Notes: generated by a model not told the origin, from the sequence alone. A DNA stretch of 64,000 nt from Symsagittifera roscoffensis (GCF_963678635.1 NC_087067.1:46167319-46231318), one strand, 5' to 3'; positions 44,084-57,060 are shown, numbered from the stretch's first letter. Numbers and translations: made by a program.

Positions 44084-44400
44084 TTGATCTGAAATAAAAT
44101 TTTGATGCTTACTGTGATTTTATGCATACTAACTAAATTATAATCCATTATAATTAATTTTATCTTCAAATAATTTTTTGATAGAAAAAGGGATTATAAT
44201 CTAATATAATAGATCATAAAAGATTATAGGAGATTTTCAAAAAAATTATAATCAATTATAATTGATTAAAATTTATTAAACTTTCACCAAAAATCTTATC
44301 ATTATATAGGATTATAAATCGCTTCAACATCTAAAATTGGCGCTTATAATCAATTATAATTTTGCTAGAAGTACAATGTAATTATAATATATTCGATTTT
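44084..44400. repeat. TTATAATC-rich palindromic repeat, right part
   Basis: It continues the block at 43440-43690, with dense AATTATAATCAATTATAAT-like words. Confidence 0.6.
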
Positions 44401-44589
44401 TTTTTCTATTTTTGTTGAGTGCGGGTGGTCCACATGTCAGTTTGTGACAAAGGCTCACTGTGTACACAAAAATCTTTTATAAAACTCGTGCAAAAAGATC
44501 AGCACCCAAAATATTTCAAGCCCAAATAGTTTCTTAAAATCATTCGTATACGGTAAATTTAGCGGGTATGTATGACCACAAAAGTATGG

Positions 44590-44760
44590 ATCACCGCCTA
44601 AAAAATCCCCCCTCTGGCACCATTTTATACGTCCATTTTTGGCCGACTGATCCAAACATTCTTCAAAGGCGACATTTTTGAGGAGTGCGCGTGCCAAAGA
44701 AAGTGTTTCCAAAAAATCTCGATCGGCACTTGCTTAGTCTTGAAAGATATTCGAGGGCAG
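44590..44760 (+). mobile_element. hAT-like MITE, family D, fragment
   Basis: It retains 'GTCCATTTTTGGCCGACTGA', 'TTCAAAGGCGACATTTTTGA' and 'GTGCCAAAGAAAGTG'. It is truncated on both sides. Confidence 0.55.
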
Positions 44761-44867
44761 CAAATTTATCTTTTTTCAAACCTTTGCCAAAAACTTAAAA
44801 CTCTTTTCGCAACTTGATTTTTCATATTTATGATATCAATAATAGCAATTTGTCTCTCCCTCAGTGA

Positions 44868-45205
44868 TTTGACCCCTTCATCAACCAAAGTTTCCCCCCT
44901 TTGGTATTACTTTTTGATATATATTTTTTCGGCCGACCAAAATATACCAGCTTTTAACGGGAGCGCGCACCGAAAAAACGCAACTTTTTGGTCAAATGTT
45001 TCCAAAAACTGCCCGAAAACGGCATTTTGACCCGTTTTTTTCAAAACTTTTAACTGCGGCGTAAAAAAAATTAAAATGAACTTTTTATACTGTCTTTAGA
45101 ACGCGCGAAAAATCAATTTAGTCGACTTAAAAACGGTTCGACAAAACTTTCGAATTTTGTCAACTTGTTTTTTGTTCCCCTTCGAGAAAATCTTAAATCC
45201 ACCTC
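44868..45205 (+). mobile_element. hAT-like MITE, family D, diverged copy
   Basis: Recognisable by CGGCCGACCAA, GCGCGCACCGAAAAAACGCA, ACTGCGGCG and 'TTCGAGAAAATCTTAAATCC'. The terminal CTG is lost. Confidence 0.6.
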
Positions 45206-45284
45206 GGGTTTGATACTTTAATTTTGGCTTCTTATGGACAATTCAAAAAAACTTAAAATTTTTTCTTAAATTACCCTGCCGGTT

Positions 45285-45755
45285 TTTTCTGAAAAAAAAA
45301 ACAAAAAAAGTAGCACAGAATAATCCGGCCCATGATTTTTATAAAGCTCAAAAAACAACTTTTTCAAATAAGTGTCGTTTTTCTGCGCGGAATGATAATT
45401 AAAAAATTAAAAGAGAACTTAAGCATATTCGACAGTCATAACAATATCGGCAAATTGGAAAACAATTTTTGAAAAAAAAAGACCAGGAAAATCAAAAAAA
45501 AATCTGCAGAAAAAAATCATCTTTTTATCCAAAATTAGGCAAAAATTCAAAATTCTCAAACCAGTTTTTCTCGCTACTGAGAATTGTTTTGAACTCTTTT
45601 TATGTCGTTTGAATCACAACTGAAAAGACTTTAATATGAGACTTGACCCATTCCGATGAATATTTGTGGTACCTTTTTTTGCGTGAAAAAAAAGCACAAA
45701 AAATAGAAAAAAAAACAAAATTAGGTTACTCTGCATTTTGAAATAGTCCGAACAA
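45285..45755 (+). mobile_element. Family B MITE, copy 5
   Basis: It is nearly full length: GTAGCACAGAATAATCCGGC at the start, TTGAATCACAACTGAAAAGA near the end, and a final GTCCGAACAA. Confidence 0.65.
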
Positions 45756-46209
45756 TTAGTTTTTCATATGCCCAATCTGCTAGCCTCTATTCACCCTATC
45801 TCAATCCCTAAGGACTTGGAAAAAGCCAAGGAACTCTTTGTCCAATTTTTGGATTTTGTCCATTTTTTTTCAAAAATGATCATGCATTATCTGAGGTTAG
45901 GGGTACATTGACAAAAACAGCTAGGAACCAGTTTAAAACTAGTTTTTTTATCCAATTAGATTATTGATGAAACTATCTCTATAAAATATTTCTAACAAAG
46001 CAATCAATATCCATAACTAACACTTACAAGAGTTTGTAAGGCTGAATTTATTTATAGTTTCAGCAACAGAACAAATTAAAATAAAATAGAAGACAGTTGT
46101 TCTCCCTCAAAACAGTTTTTGATTTGTAACTCGCAAATAACAGTATCCACTAGATCTTTTGAGACTAGGAGATGTAAGAGTAAGATTAAGATCGGTTTTA
46201 AACTAAGAA
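45756..46209. other. Unassigned sequence before the gag array
   Basis: No family recognised. It could contain the 5' end or LTR of the array's parent element, but no partner sequence was found in the window. Confidence 0.35.
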
Positions 46210-47799
46210 GTTGCACGAATCTTAACTTAATTGTAATTTTTAGTTCATTTAAAAATACTTGATCATCAGAGCTTTCCTTGGACCAACTAGAAAAATTTTG
46301 ATCTCCCCAACTTTTACTAAAAATATCTAAGGAGTTCAAAGTTCGATTCCTTCTCCAACAGTTATTAACAACCCCACTTAAATATTACACTTCTTTTTTA
46401 TCAACCACCACACTTAATACAAACAGATGACATAGAATGATATTTCTCAAAAGTTTTCACAGAATATATCAATATTTTTACTCAAAACTCAAAATGAGCA
46501 AACTCAATTTTCACAAACGATGTTTTCTCCATCATTCACAGCATTGTTTCTATATTAGAAACAAATGAAACTTTTTATGTATCACCACCGCAAACATCTC
46601 GACATGCAACAGTAGGACGAGAAATAAATCTTTTCTCATATTTTCTAGACTCAATTCGTGAAACACTGACTGACAACGAAATATCACAAAGAAGTAAAAC
46701 TGATATAGAAAACTCTCTAGCATGGTTCATTATAGATACTTTCCAACACAATTAAGAGCTAATTTTACCAACGAGAAAAGTTTTTTGACCCCAAACAAAC
46801 AATGAATCAATTTTAAAACACGGAACAGATTATTTATGGGACCCTGAATTGGCTAATGTGCTGTTTTTTATCAAACAAAAAAAATCCTAACTAATAGGCA
46901 ATTCACAAGAAGCCAACCACACCATTCTGATGATGAAGATTACTTCAATCAGAACCAACAACAAATTCATATTAATCAACGAAGAAACCGTTGGCTTATT
47001 ATAGATCTACCAAATGATATTTTTCAACCACATACTTTCAAACCTGTTATAAATTCTCAATAACCACGACAATTACAACAATAGTCTTCTCAAAAATAAA
47101 ATCTAGCACAGCCAAGTAAACACATGCAATCGCAAAACCATAAAAATATTCAAGGTTATCAAGTCGAAACAATGAGAAACGAAATCCCATTACTTTATTT
47201 TTTACAGAAACCTGCAATTACAAAAGATAAACCTACAAATTTTACAAAAATAGCAAACACTGTACAATCGCTCCAAATCACAATGAATCCATACATTATG
47301 GGTGAACTATCTATATCATCTAATGAACCACTCATGGTTTTCACAGGAGCAGACTCTGAATACTCACTAGAAGGCTAACTAACTACAGTTACAGAAAATT
47401 TAATTTTCATTATACGTCCACAGCCAAAAAACACGACGCTTCAACAAAATTGGATACAAATACGTCCGTCACTAATCCAAACCAAACTCGATGGCGCAGC
47501 CCTAAAATGGTTTTCAGATTTACCTATAGAAATCAAATCCAACTGGAAATGATTTGCACAAAATGTTTTCAAAATGTTCGAATCTGAACATAACCAACAA
47601 CAAAAAAGAGTTTTCAGCAAAAAAATTGTAAACTCAATAATGAAACACTGAAACAACTCTCATTAAAACTCGAAATAAATCTTTCTTTCAATTATAAGCT
47701 TTTCTCAATCTTCAATCTTTAACTAAATATTGTCAAGGCCTATCCTTGCTCCGAAGCAACTAAAGTTTTCTTTCAGCCAGATCATCAAAGCTATCCTTA
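46210..47799 (+). repeat. Gag array, unit 1
   Basis: This is the first of six tandem units, counted from the shared TTGTAATTTTTA spacer word. It carries a ~300-bp spacer with CTTCTCCAACAG and then decayed gag from about 46395 to 47690. It is the most diverged at its left edge. Confidence 0.85.
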
Positions 47800-49395
47800 G
47801 ATCGTTAATTTTTATTTTAGTTGTAATTTTTATTTCATATAAAAATACTTGATCATCAAAACTTTCCTTGGACCAAATAGAACAATTTTGTTCTCCCCAC
47901 CTTTTACTAAATGTGTCTAAGGACTTCAAAGGTCGATTCCTTCTCCAACAGTTATTAACAACCCCACTTAAATATTACACTTCTTCTTTATCAACCACCA
48001 CACTTATTACAAACAGATGACATAGAGTGATATTTCTCAAAAGTTTTCACAGAATATATCAAAATTGTTCAACATTAAATCTCAAAACGAGCAAACTCAA
48101 TTTTCACAAATGATGTTTTCTCCATCATTCACAGCATTGTTTCTATATTCGAAACAAAAGAAACTTTTTGTGTATCACCACCGCAAACATCTCGACATGC
48201 AATAGTAAGACGAAAAATAAATCTTTTCTCATATTTTCTAGACTCAATTCGTGAAACACTGACTGACACCGAAATATCACAAAGAAGTAAAACTGATCGA
48301 GAAAACTCTCTAGCGTGGTTCATTATAGATACTTTACAACACAATTAAGAGCTAATTTTACCAGCGAGAAAAGTTTTTTGACCCCAAACAAACAATGAAA
48401 CAATAGTAAAATACGGAACAGATTATTTAGGGGACCCTGAATTGGCTAAGGTGCTGTTTTTTATCAAACAAAAAAAATCCTAACTAATGGGCAATTCACA
48501 AGAAGCCAACCACACCATTCTGATGATGAAGTTTACTTCAATCAAAACCAACAACAAAATCATATTAATCAACGAAGAAACCGTTGGCTTAATAAAGATC
48601 TACCAAATGATATTTTTCAACCACATACTTCCAAACCTGTTATAAATTCTCAATAACCACGACAATTACAACAACAGTCTTCTCAAAAGCAAAATGTAGC
48701 ACAGCCTAGTAAACACATGCAATCGCAAAACCATAAAAATATTCAAGGTTATCAAGTCGAAACAATGAGAAACGAAATCCCATTACTTTATTACTTACAG
48801 AAACCTGAAATTACAAAAGATAAACTTACAAATTTTACAAAAATAGCAAACACCGTACAATCGCTCCAAATCACAATGAATCCATACATTATGGGTGAAC
48901 TATCTATATCATCTAGTGAACCACTCATGGTATTCACAGGAGCAGACTCTGAATACTCACTAAAAGGCTAACTATTTACAGTTACAGAAAATTTAATTAT
49001 CATTATAGGTCCACAGCCAAAAAACACGACGCTTTAACAAAATTGGATACAAATACGTCCGGCACTAATCCAAACCAAACTCGATGGCGCAGCCCAAAAA
49101 TGGTTTTCAGATTTACCTATAGAAATCTAATCCAACTGGAACTGATTTGCACAAAATGTTTTCAAAATGTTCGAATCTGATCAAAACCAACAACATAAAA
49201 GAGTTTTAAGCAAGAAAATAAATGTAAACTCACTAATGAAACACTGAAACAACTCTCATAAACACTCGAAATAAATCTTTCTTTCAATTATAAGCTTTTC
49301 TCAATCTTCAACCTTTAACTTAAATATTGTCAAGGCCTATCCTTATTCGAAGCAACTTAAGTTTTCTTTCAGCCAGATCATCAAAGCTATCCTTA
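47800..49395 (+). repeat. Gag array, unit 2
   Basis: Near identical in order to unit 1. It keeps CGA (Arg) at a codon that is TGA in the other units (CTCAAAACGAGC, about 48087). Confidence 0.85.
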
Positions 49396-50989
49396 GATTT
49401 CTAATTTTTAACTTAGTTGTAATTTTTCTTTCATTTAAAAATACTTGATCATCAAAGCTTTTCTTGGACCAAATAGAACAATTTTGTTCTCCCCACCTTT
49501 TACTAAAAGTGTCTAAGGACTTCAAAGGTCGAATCCTTCTCCAACAGTTATTAACCACCCTACTTAAATATTACACTTCATTTTTATCAACCACCACACT
49601 TAATACAAACAGATGATATAGAGTGATATTTCTCAAAATTGTTCACAGAATATATCAAAATTATTCAACATCAAAACTCACAATGAGCAAATTCAATTTT
49701 CACAAATGATGTTTTCTCCATCATTCACAGCATTGTCTCTATATTAGAAACAAATGAAACTTTTTATGGATCATCACCGCAATTATCTTGACATGCAATA
49801 TTAAGACGAGAAACAAATCTTTTCTCAAATTTTCTAGACTCAGTTCATGAAACACTCACTGACAAGGAATTATCACAAAGAAGTAAAATTCATTTTGAAA
49901 ACTCTCTTGCATGGTTCATTATAGATATTTTCCAGCACAATTAGGAGCTAATTTTACAAGCGAGAAAAGTTTTTTGACCACAAACAAATGATGAAACAAT
50001 GTTAAGTTACGAAACAGAATATATACGGGACCCTGAATTGGCTAATATGCTGTTTTTATCAAACAAATAAAATCCCAACTAATAGGCAATTCACAAGAAG
50101 CCGACCACGCCATTCTAATGATGAAGATTACTTCAATCAAAACCAACCACAAAATCATATTAATCAACGATGAAACCATTGGAATAATTTAGATCTACCA
50201 AATAATTTTTTTCAAACATATATTTTCAAATCTGCTATAATTTCTCAATAACCACGACAATTACAACAACAGTCTTCTCAAAAACAAATTCTAGCACAGC
50301 CTAGTAAACACATGCAATCGCAAAACCATAAAAATATTCAAGGTTATCAAGTCGAAACAATGAGAAACGAAATCCCATTACTTTTTTACTTACAGAAACC
50401 TGAAATTACAAAAGATAAACTTACAAATTTTACAAAAATAGCAAACACCGTACAATCGCTACAAATCAGAATGAATCCATTCCTTATGGGTGAACTATCT
50501 ATATCATCTAATGAACCACTCATGGTATTCACAGGAGCAGATTCTGAATACTCAGTAGAAGGCTACCTAAATACAGTTACAGTAAATTTAATTTTCAATA
50601 TAGATCCACAGCCAAAAAACACGACGCTTCTAAAAAATTGGATACAAAAACGTCCGGCACTAATCCAAACCACACTCGATGACGCAGCCAAAAAATGGTT
50701 TTCAGATTTGCTTATAGAAATCAAATCCAACTGGAAATGATTTGCACAAAATGTTTTCAAAATGTTCGAATCTGAACGAAACAAACAACATTAAAGAATT
50801 TTAAGCAGAAAAAACTGTAAACTCACTAATGAAACACTGAAACAACCCTCATGAAGGCTCGAAATAACTTTTTCTTTCAAATATAAGCTTTTCTCAATCT
50901 TCAACCTTTAACTTAAATATTGTCAAGGCCTATCCTTGCTTCAAAGCGACTTAAGTTTTCTTTCAGCCAGACCGTCAAAGCTAACTTTA
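49396..50989 (+). repeat. Gag array, unit 3
   Basis: It contains the longest gag frame of the array (50312-50740). Confidence 0.85.
50312..50740 (+). pseudogene. Retrotransposon gag domain (Ty3/gypsy-type), best-preserved stretch
   Basis: The 142-codon frame runs from MQSQNHKNIQGYQVE to KSNWK and stops at TGA. It holds the gag core pattern: PLMVFTGADSEYSVEGYL, then LIQTTLDDAAKKWFSDL, then a Trp-containing W…F helix. This corresponds to the F-x-G-x-D…Y/V-x-x-[WY]-L and L-x-x-x-A-x-x-W-[FY]-x-x-L pattern of Ty3/gypsy gag. The stop after KSNWK is followed in frame by FAQNVFKMFESE, so it is an internal mutation. Equivalent shorter frames occur in every unit. In the cell, gag would form particle shells packaging element RNA. 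Confidence 0.75.
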
Positions 50990-52610
50990 GATCGTTAACG
51001 TTTAACTTAGTTGTAATTTTTATTTCATATAAAAATACTTGATCATCAAAGCTTTCCTTGGACCAAATAGAACAATTTTGTTCTTTCCACCTTTTATTAA
51101 AGCCTAAGGACTTCAAAGGTTGATTCCTTCTCCAACAGTTGTTAACGAACGCAATTAAATATTACACTTCTTTCTTATCAACCACCCAACTATCTATGGA
51201 CTTCAAAGGTCGATTCCTTCTCCAACAGTTGTTATCGAACCCACTTAAACATTACATTTATTTTTTATCAACCACCCAACTGAATACAAACAGATAATAT
51301 GGAATGATATTTCTCAAAAATTTTCACAGAGTACATCAAAGTTATTCAACATCAAAACTCACAATGAGCAAACTCAATTTTCACAAACGATGTTTTCTCC
51401 ATCATTCACAATATTGTTTCTATATTAGAAACGAAGGAAACTTTTTAAGTATCACGACCGCAAACATCTCGACATGCAATAGTAAGACGAGAAATAAATC
51501 TTTTCCTATAAATTTTAGACTCAATTCATGGAACACTCACTGACAACGAAATATCACAAAGAAAAAAAACTCATCTAGAAAACTCTCTAGCATGGTTCAT
51601 TATAGATAATTTCCAACACAATTAAGTGCTACTTTTACAAGCGAGAAACGTTTTTTGACCACAAACAAACAATGAAACAATGTTAAAATACGAAACAGAT
51701 TATGTACGGGACCCTGAATTGGCTAAAGTGCTGTTTTTTATCAAACAATTAAAATCCCAACTAATAGGCAATTCACAAGTAGCCAACCACGCCTTTCTGA
51801 AGATGAAGATTACTTTAATCAAAACCAACCACAAAATCATATTAATCAACGAAGAAACCATTGGAGTAATGTAGATCTACCAAATGATTTGTTTCAACCA
51901 CATATTTTGAAATCAGTTATAAACTCTCAACAACAACGACATTTACAACAACAGCATTCTCAAAAACAAAATGTAGCACAGCCTGGTAAAAACATGCTAT
52001 CACAAAACCATAAAAATTATCAAGGTTACCAACTCGAATCAATGAATAACGAAATCCCATTACCTCATTTTTTACAGCGACCTGAAATTACAAAAGGTCA
52101 ACCAAAAAGTTTTCACAAAGACCAAACATTGTATAATTACTCCAAATGACAATGAATCTATACCTTATTATTGGACTATTTATATCATCTAATGAACCAC
52201 TCATGGTTTTCACAGGAGCAGACTATGAATACTCAGTAGAAGGCTACCTAAATACAAATAGAGAAAATTTAATATTCAACATATGTCCACAGCCAAAAAA
52301 CACGACAGTTCAGCAAAATTGGGTAAAAAAACGTCCGGCACTAATCCAAACCACACTCGATGGAGCAGCCCAAAAAAGGTTTTCAGTTTTACCTATAGAA
52401 ATCAAAACCAAATGGAAACGAATTGCACAAAATGTTATTAAAATGTTCGAATCTGAACAAATCAAACAATAATAAAGAATTTTAAGCAAAAAAAATTGTA
52501 AACTCACTAATGAAACACTGAAACAACTCTCATTTAGACTCGAAATGAATCTTTCTTTAAACTATAAACAACCTAAGTTTTTTTCAGTCAGATCATCAAT
52601 ACCATCCTTA
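50990..52610 (+). repeat. Gag array, unit 4 (with local duplication)
   Basis: A ~90-bp duplication in the spacer (51108-51195 and 51196-51287) makes this the longest unit. Its gag is split into frames at 51680-51874, 51889-52149 and 52146-52472. Confidence 0.85.
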
Positions 52611-54140
52611 GATTTCTAATTTTTAACCTAATTGTAATTTTTATTTCATTTAAAAATAATTGATCATCAAAGTTTTCATTGGACCAAATAGAACAATTTT
52701 GTTCTCCTCACCTTTTACTAAAAGTGTCTCAGGACTTCAAAGGTCGATTTCTTCTCCAACAGTTATTAACAATCCCACTTAAATATTACACTTCTTTTTT
52801 TATCAACCACCACACTTAATACAAACCGATGATATAGAATGATATTTCTCAAAAGTTTTCACAGAATATATCAAAATTATTCAACATCAAAACTCACAAT
52901 GAGCAAACTCAATTTTCACAAATGATGTGTCCTCCATCATTCACAGCATTGTTTCTTTATTAGAAATAAATGAAAATTTTTATGTATCACCACCGCAAAT
53001 ATCTCGACATGCAATATTAGGACGAGAAATAAATCTTTTCTCATAATTTCTAGACTCAATTCATGAAACACTCACTGACAACGAAATATCACAAAGAAGT
53101 AAAACATATCTACAAAAATCTCTAGCATGGTTCATTATTGATACTTTCCAACACAATTAGGAGCTAATTTAAAAGCGAGAAAAGTTTTTTGACTACAAAC
53201 AAACGATGAAACAATGTTTAAATACGAAACAGATTTTGTACTGGACCCTGAATTGGCTAGAGTGCTGTTTTTTATCAAACAAATAAAATCCCAACTAATA
53301 GGCAATTCACAAGTAGCCAACCACGCCTTTCTGAAGATGAAGATTACTTTAATCAAAACCAACCACAAAATCATATTAATCAACGAAGAAACCATTGGAG
53401 TAATATAGATCTACCAAATGATTTGTTTCAACCACATATTTTGAAATCTGTTATGATCTCTCAACAACAACGACATTTACAACAACAGTATTCTCAAAAA
53501 CAAAATGTAGCACAGCCTGGTAAAAACATGCTATCACAAAACCATAAAAATTATCAAAGTTACCAACTCGAATCAGTGAATAACGAAATCCCATTACCTT
53601 ATTTTTTTACAGCGACCTGAAATTACAAAAGGTCAACCAACAAGTTTTCACAAATACCAAACATTGTATAATTACTCCAAATGACAATGAATCTATACCT
53701 TATTATTGGACTATTTATATCATCTAATGAACCACTCATGGTTTTCACAGGAACAGACTATGAATACTCAGTAGAAGGCTACCTAAGTACAAATTGAGAA
53801 AATTTAATTTTCAACATATGTCCACAGCCAAAAACACGACACTTCAACAAAAATGGGTAAAAAAACGTCCGGCACTAATCCAAACCACAATCGATGAAGC
53901 AGCCCAAAAAGTTTTCAGTTTTACCTATAGAAATCAAAACCAAATGGAAACGAATTGCACAAAATGTTATTAAATTGTTCGAATCTGAACAAATCAAACA
54001 ATATTAAAGAATTTTAAGCAAAAAAAATTGTAAACTCACTAATGAAACACTGAAACAACTCTCATTTAGACTCGAAATGAATCTTTCTTTAAACTATTAA
54101 CAACCAAAGTTTTTTCAGTCAGATCATCAATACTATCCTT
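52611..54140 (+). repeat. Gag array, unit 5 (with deletion)
   Basis: It shares much of its sequence and many variants with the gag half of unit 4 and with unit 6. The ~60-bp stretch found in units 1-3 between gag and spacer (…TCTCAATCTTCAACC…) is absent from the segment before it, at about 52565, and again at about 54098. Confidence 0.8.
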
Positions 54141-55620
54141 AGATTTCTAATTTTTAACCTAATTGTAATTTTTATTTCATTTAAAAATAATTGATCACCA
54201 AAGTTTTCCTTGGACCAAATAGAACAATTTTGTTCTCCTCACCTTTTACTAAAAGTGTCTCAGGACTTCAAAGGTCGATTCCTTCTCCAACAGTTATTAA
54301 CAATCCCACTTAAATATTACACTTCTTTTTTTATCAACCACCACACTTAATACAAACCGATGATATAGAATGATATTTCTCAAAAGTTTTCACAGAATAT
54401 ATCAAAATTATTCAACATCAAAACTCACAATGAGCAAACTCAATTTTCACAAATGATGTGCCCTCCATCATTCACAGCATTGTTTCTTTATTAGAAACAA
54501 ATAAAAAATTTTATGTATCACCACCGCAAATATCTCGACATGCAATATTAGGACGAGAAATAAATCTTTTCTCATAATTTCTAGACTCAATTCATGAAAC
54601 ACTCACTGACAACAAAATATCACAAAGAAGTAAAACATATCTACAAAAATCTCTAGCATGGTTCATTATTGATACTTTCCAACACAATTAGGAGCTAATT
54701 TACAAGCGAGAAAAGTTTTTTGACCACAAACAAACGATGAAACAATGTTAAAATACGAAACAGATTTTGTACGGGACCCTGAATTGGCTAATATGCTGTT
54801 TTTTATCAAACAAATAAAATGCCAACTATTAGGCAATTCACAAGAAGCCAATCACGCCAATCTGAAGATGGAGATTACTTCAATCAAAACCAACCACAAA
54901 ATCATATTAATCAACGAAGAAACCATTGGAATAATATAGATCTACCAAATGATTTTTTTCAACCACGTATTTTGAAGCCTGTTAAAAACCCTCAATAACC
55001 ACGACAATTAGAACAACAGTTTTCTCAAAAACAAAATCTAGCACAGCCTAGTAAAAACATGCAATCACTAAACCATAAAATATTCAATGTTGCCAACTCG
55101 AATCAATGAGAAACGAATTTCCATTACCTTATTACCTACAGCAACCTGAAATTACAAAAGATAAATTTACAAGTTTTACACAATTACCAAACACCGTACA
55201 ATCACTCCAAATCACAATGAATCCATACCTTATTGATGGACTATCTTTATCATCTAATGAACCACTCATAGTTTTCACAGGAACAGACTCTGAATACTCA
55301 GTAGAAGGCTACTAAATACAGTTAGAGAAAATTTAATTTTCAACATACGTCACACCAAAAAAAAACACGACGCTTCATAAAAATTGAATACAAATACGTC
55401 CGGCACTAATCCAAACCACACTCGATGGCGCAGCCCAAAAATGGTTTTCAGATTTAACTATCGAAATCAAATCCAACTGGAAACGATTTACACAATTTTT
55501 TCTTTCAAATGTTCGACTCTGAACGAAAGAACTTTAAAGAATTTTATGCAACGAAATTCGTACACTCACTAATGAAACAATAAAACAACTCTCATTAAGA
55601 CTCGATCTCTAGTTTAAAAA
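54141..55620 (+). repeat. Gag array, unit 6 (last)
   Basis: The last unit: its gag passes into different downstream sequence after CTCATTAAGACTCGA at about 55600. It therefore marks the original junction of gag with the rest of the element, or the array's break point. Confidence 0.8.
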
Positions 55621-55750
55621 ACTTATTCTTCCAATACACATGATTACACAAAACACGAAAATGACAGAAAGTCTAATGATGATTTTAACACCACAATAAC
55701 ATAAAAGTGCAATAATAGAGGGAGCATCACATTCATCATCAATCCGAGAT

Positions 55751-55961
55751 TCTGATATTAGTAGACAAATTAGAAGACCAACTAGAACAAGCTAAGAACA
55801 CAATTGAACTAGAGGAAACAGAAAAATTGAATCCACAATACATAAATAATGTTCAAACAACTTCAAACAAAATTAAAGAATCTGACGATGAACTAGCAGA
55901 AAAAATTAACCCAATTCAACGCATCTATGAAAAGTTGCGTTCCAAATGTCACATTCCTTGA
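55751..55961 (+). pseudogene. Acidic coiled-coil fragment between gag and integrase
   Basis: There are 69 open codons without ATG: LVDKLEDQLEQAKNTIELEE, then a Lys/Glu/Asn-rich helix ending IYEKLRSKCHIP. No family is recognised. It may be the gag C-terminus or the start of the pol remnant. Confidence 0.4.
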
Positions 55962-56159
55962 TTACAAAAGAATAAGTAGGATCAGAAAAAAAAACATTGT
56001 GAAAACTCACTCAAATTTGCCATTTTTGAACCGAACCAATTACATATCAATTAAACCAATCCTTTCCACACTAAAAACAAATAGCAGAAAAACAAGTTTT
56101 AAAGGAGAGAGATTATATTTCAATCAAAAAACCTCGTTCCACACCAAAATCCCTAAATC

Positions 56160-57060
56160 CACCTCCTCAGAAGGAAGTTCGTATATAATGGTAAAATTAA
56201 ATGCTTTTACGCACTATATAGCACTCAGCCCTGTAACTCATTGTAAGATTTTTATGCTTAAATAACACGTTATGAACACCGGATAGCAAAATATGGATTA
56301 ACCTAAAATCCTTGTCACAGACAATGGAACAAAATTTATAAGCAACCTAATCATTTTCCTATGTCACCTCTATATTATCAAACAAATACCTAGAACATCA
56401 TATGCTCCATGGACAGAAGGACAGGAACCGCTCCCCACAAGAAAACCTACGATGTATGATAAACGGAAACAATAAAAAAAACACCGAATAGTCAACAGAC
56501 GTAAAAAAAATCCCGTTACCATTCAAATCTCAAATTATCACAACAATTGGTCCATCGCAATATGAAATTTTTTTAAACCAAAAACCATTCAAACCGATAA
56601 TGCGTAGAGCAACTTTCTTAAAAAAAGGCACATAACTACTGTCAAACCAATAAAGAGTCAACTTGTTATAACCTACCACTTCACACTCATGACGAAGATG
56701 AGTTTGACAATCCACAAATTTTAAAAAGAAACATCTGGAACCCATACAGAATGGATTTCAATCAAAGATAAGAAAGCACAATGACATATATCAGAAAATC
56801 GTAAAGATATTATTACAAAGACAAATTATTCCGTCTCAAATATAATAACCTTTTACGCCGGCATCTAAAAATAAGAACTTTTGTTTTAAATCTAAAATTA
56901 AGAATCCAGAAAAGAGTCTTCAAAAACTACCAATTAATCAAGAAATATTAATCCTCGCTCCTTAGAAATCAACTTTAAAAATTACAAAACACTTATTCCA
57001 CAACCTAAACTAAGAAAAAAGTAGAATTCCAACAACCTTCTTTCTATTAAACGATATTAA
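56160..57060 (+). pseudogene. Retroelement integrase (core and C-terminal remnant)
   Basis: Fragments in several frames are consistent with an rve integrase core: KLNAFTHYIALSPV (first catalytic Asp region, here Asn), then PKILVTDNGTKFISNLI with the second catalytic Asp in TDNG, then SYAPWTEG, and further on YEIFLNQKPFKPIM. Many stops intervene. No zinc-binding domain is clearly seen upstream. It lies on the same strand as the gag array and 600 bp beyond it, with no room for protease, RT and RNase H. Most of pol is therefore missing or elsewhere. Confidence 0.75.

Noticed and set aside
46076-46339. Minus-strand frames recurring in each gag unit (e.g. 47723-47929, 49343-49558, 50913-51116)
   Set aside because: They fall in the repeated spacer and vary in stops between units; repetition of the DNA explains their recurrence.
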